Shown here in pieces: positions 41,165 through 41,564 of a stretch of DNA of 41,564 bases. The DNA is from Oscillospiraceae bacterium. Lineage in GTDB: Bacteria > Bacillota > Clostridia > Oscillospirales > Acutalibacteraceae. Each line of letters starts with the position of its first letter. Position 1 is the stretch's first letter. The stretch spans positions 1-41,564 of the forward strand of contig SVPU01000013.1 in NCBI GenBank assembly GCA_015065685.1, written 5' to 3'. Under the pieces are notes generated by a model that saw nothing but the letters and a program-made list of their open reading frames with translations, was not told where the DNA came from and searched no databases. A program made the translations under genes and the position numbers.

Positions 41165-41564
41165 ATGTATAATAAGGTTTCAATTTGTGGGGTAGATACA
41201 TCAAAGCTTCCTGTTTTAAAGGAGAATGAAAAAATAAGGCTTTTAAGTGAAGTGAGAAACGGAAATGCATTGGCGCGAGAAGAACTAATCAACGGAAATT
41301 TAAGACTTGTTTTAAGCGTAATACAACGTTTTACCGGTAGGGGAGAAAATTTGGATGACCTGTTTCAAGTGGGCTGTATCGGGTTGATAAAATCAATTGA
41401 TAATTTCGATACAAGTCAGAATGTTAGATTTTCAACCTATGCGGTTCCAATGGTTATAGAGTGTCGAAATCCACGAAAGGATTTTGAAAGCTATGACCAG
41501 AAAAACCGCATTATTACAGGCAATTTCGCAACTCTCAGGAGACCAAAAGAATACCGAGATTTGC
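41165..41564 (+). CDS. sigG: RNA polymerase forespore sigma factor SigG, family similarity ends at residue 98
   Basis: SigG directs late forespore transcription, including SASP genes. Residues 1-98 are clearly SigG: N-K-V-S-I-C-G-V-D-T-S-K-L-P-V-L, then G-N-L-R-L-V-L-S-V-I-Q-R-F and D-D-L-F-Q-V-G-C-I-G-L (region 2), then FSTYAVPMVI. The family continues with G-E-I-R-R-Y-L-R-D-N, but here the frame reads E-C-R-N-P-R-K-D and stays open without similarity to the window end. CGGAGG precedes the ATG. The switch falls right after ATGGTTATAG at 41450-41459. I cannot tell an inserted element from an assembly join. Confidence 0.85.
   Translation, partial: MYNKVSICGVDTSKLPVLKENEKIRLLSEVRNGNALAREELINGNLRLVLSVIQRFTGRGENLDDLFQVGCIGLIKSIDNFDTSQNVRFSTYAVPMVIECRNPRKDFESYDQKNRIITGNFATLRRPKEYRDL
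41493..41564 (+). CDS. start of a possible mobile-element ORF within sigG, partial
   Basis: A different reading frame from sigG opens at ATG 41493, with AAAGGA 11 bases upstream, and reads M-T-R-K-T-A-L-L-Q-A-I-S-Q-L-S-G-D-Q-K-N for 24 codons to the edge. It looks like a normal protein start and resembles small proteins I recall beside serine recombinases in Clostridia, but this is memory of a pattern, not a match I can show. Confidence 0.35.
   Translation, partial: MTRKTALLQAISQLSGDQKNTEIC

Overview
The window reads as a chromosome segment of a low-GC, endospore-forming Clostridia, probably an Oscillospiraceae/Ruminococcaceae-type gut organism. I infer this from the Firmicutes gene orders, the AT-rich codon use, the L27 with a cleavable N-terminal extension next to the protease Prp, and the sporulation and germination genes (alpha/beta SASP, ypeB, sigG, DUF1540). 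Ribosome binding sites are strong (AGGAGG-like) and many promoters are near-perfect TTGACA-17-TATAAT.

Layout. 1-5.4 kb, minus strand: a SASP gene running off the left edge, a membrane-anchored XRE regulator, and a glycogen-use pair (GH13 glucosidase and glycogen phosphorylase). 5.6-10.9 kb, plus strand: ypeB, then rplS-lepB-rbgA-rnhB-yraN-M19 peptidase. 10.9-18.4 kb: thrC, a DUF1540 gene on minus, a metallophosphoesterase, trigger factor-clpP-clpX, and a MATE exporter. 18.4-23.9 kb: rplU-prp-rpmA, two DUF2007-type proteins, obgE-mrnC, an MFS transporter and a GDPD phosphodiesterase. 23.9-24.4 kb: a minus-strand transcription unit that holds only tiny ORFs and a roughly 120-bp repeat. 24.4-25.8 kb: rplJ-rplL with an L10 leader, then tRNA-Gly. 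25.8-29 kb: a repeat-bearing spacer, a small membrane protein, and ylxM-ffh-rpsP-khpA on minus. 29.2-35 kb: a secreted beta-helix-like protein followed by a 33-residue peptide, an HPr-kinase-like protein, a PqqD-like protein, a lipoprotein, an S26-like peptidase and a nucleotidyltransferase-like protein. 35-41.5 kb: typA, a DEDDh exonuclease, a PflX-type radical SAM protein, an unpaired MazF, a transglutaminase lipoprotein, and sigG.

Most of the window is ordinary housekeeping. Three places stand out. The first is the 31.5-35.0 kb locus, which has the parts of a ribosomally made, post-translationally modified peptide pathway (peptide, RRE/PqqD, HprK-like kinase, peptidase, nucleotidyltransferase) without a recognisable cyclase or radical SAM enzyme. 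The second is the tiny-ORF repeat unit at 23.9-24.4 kb, which has its own consensus promoter and terminator. The third is the two window edges: both lie in sporulation genes (SASP and sigG) whose family similarity stops at the same heptamer, ATGGTTA. That could mean insertion of mobile elements or assembly breaks. All functions are read from sequence motifs; no database search was run.
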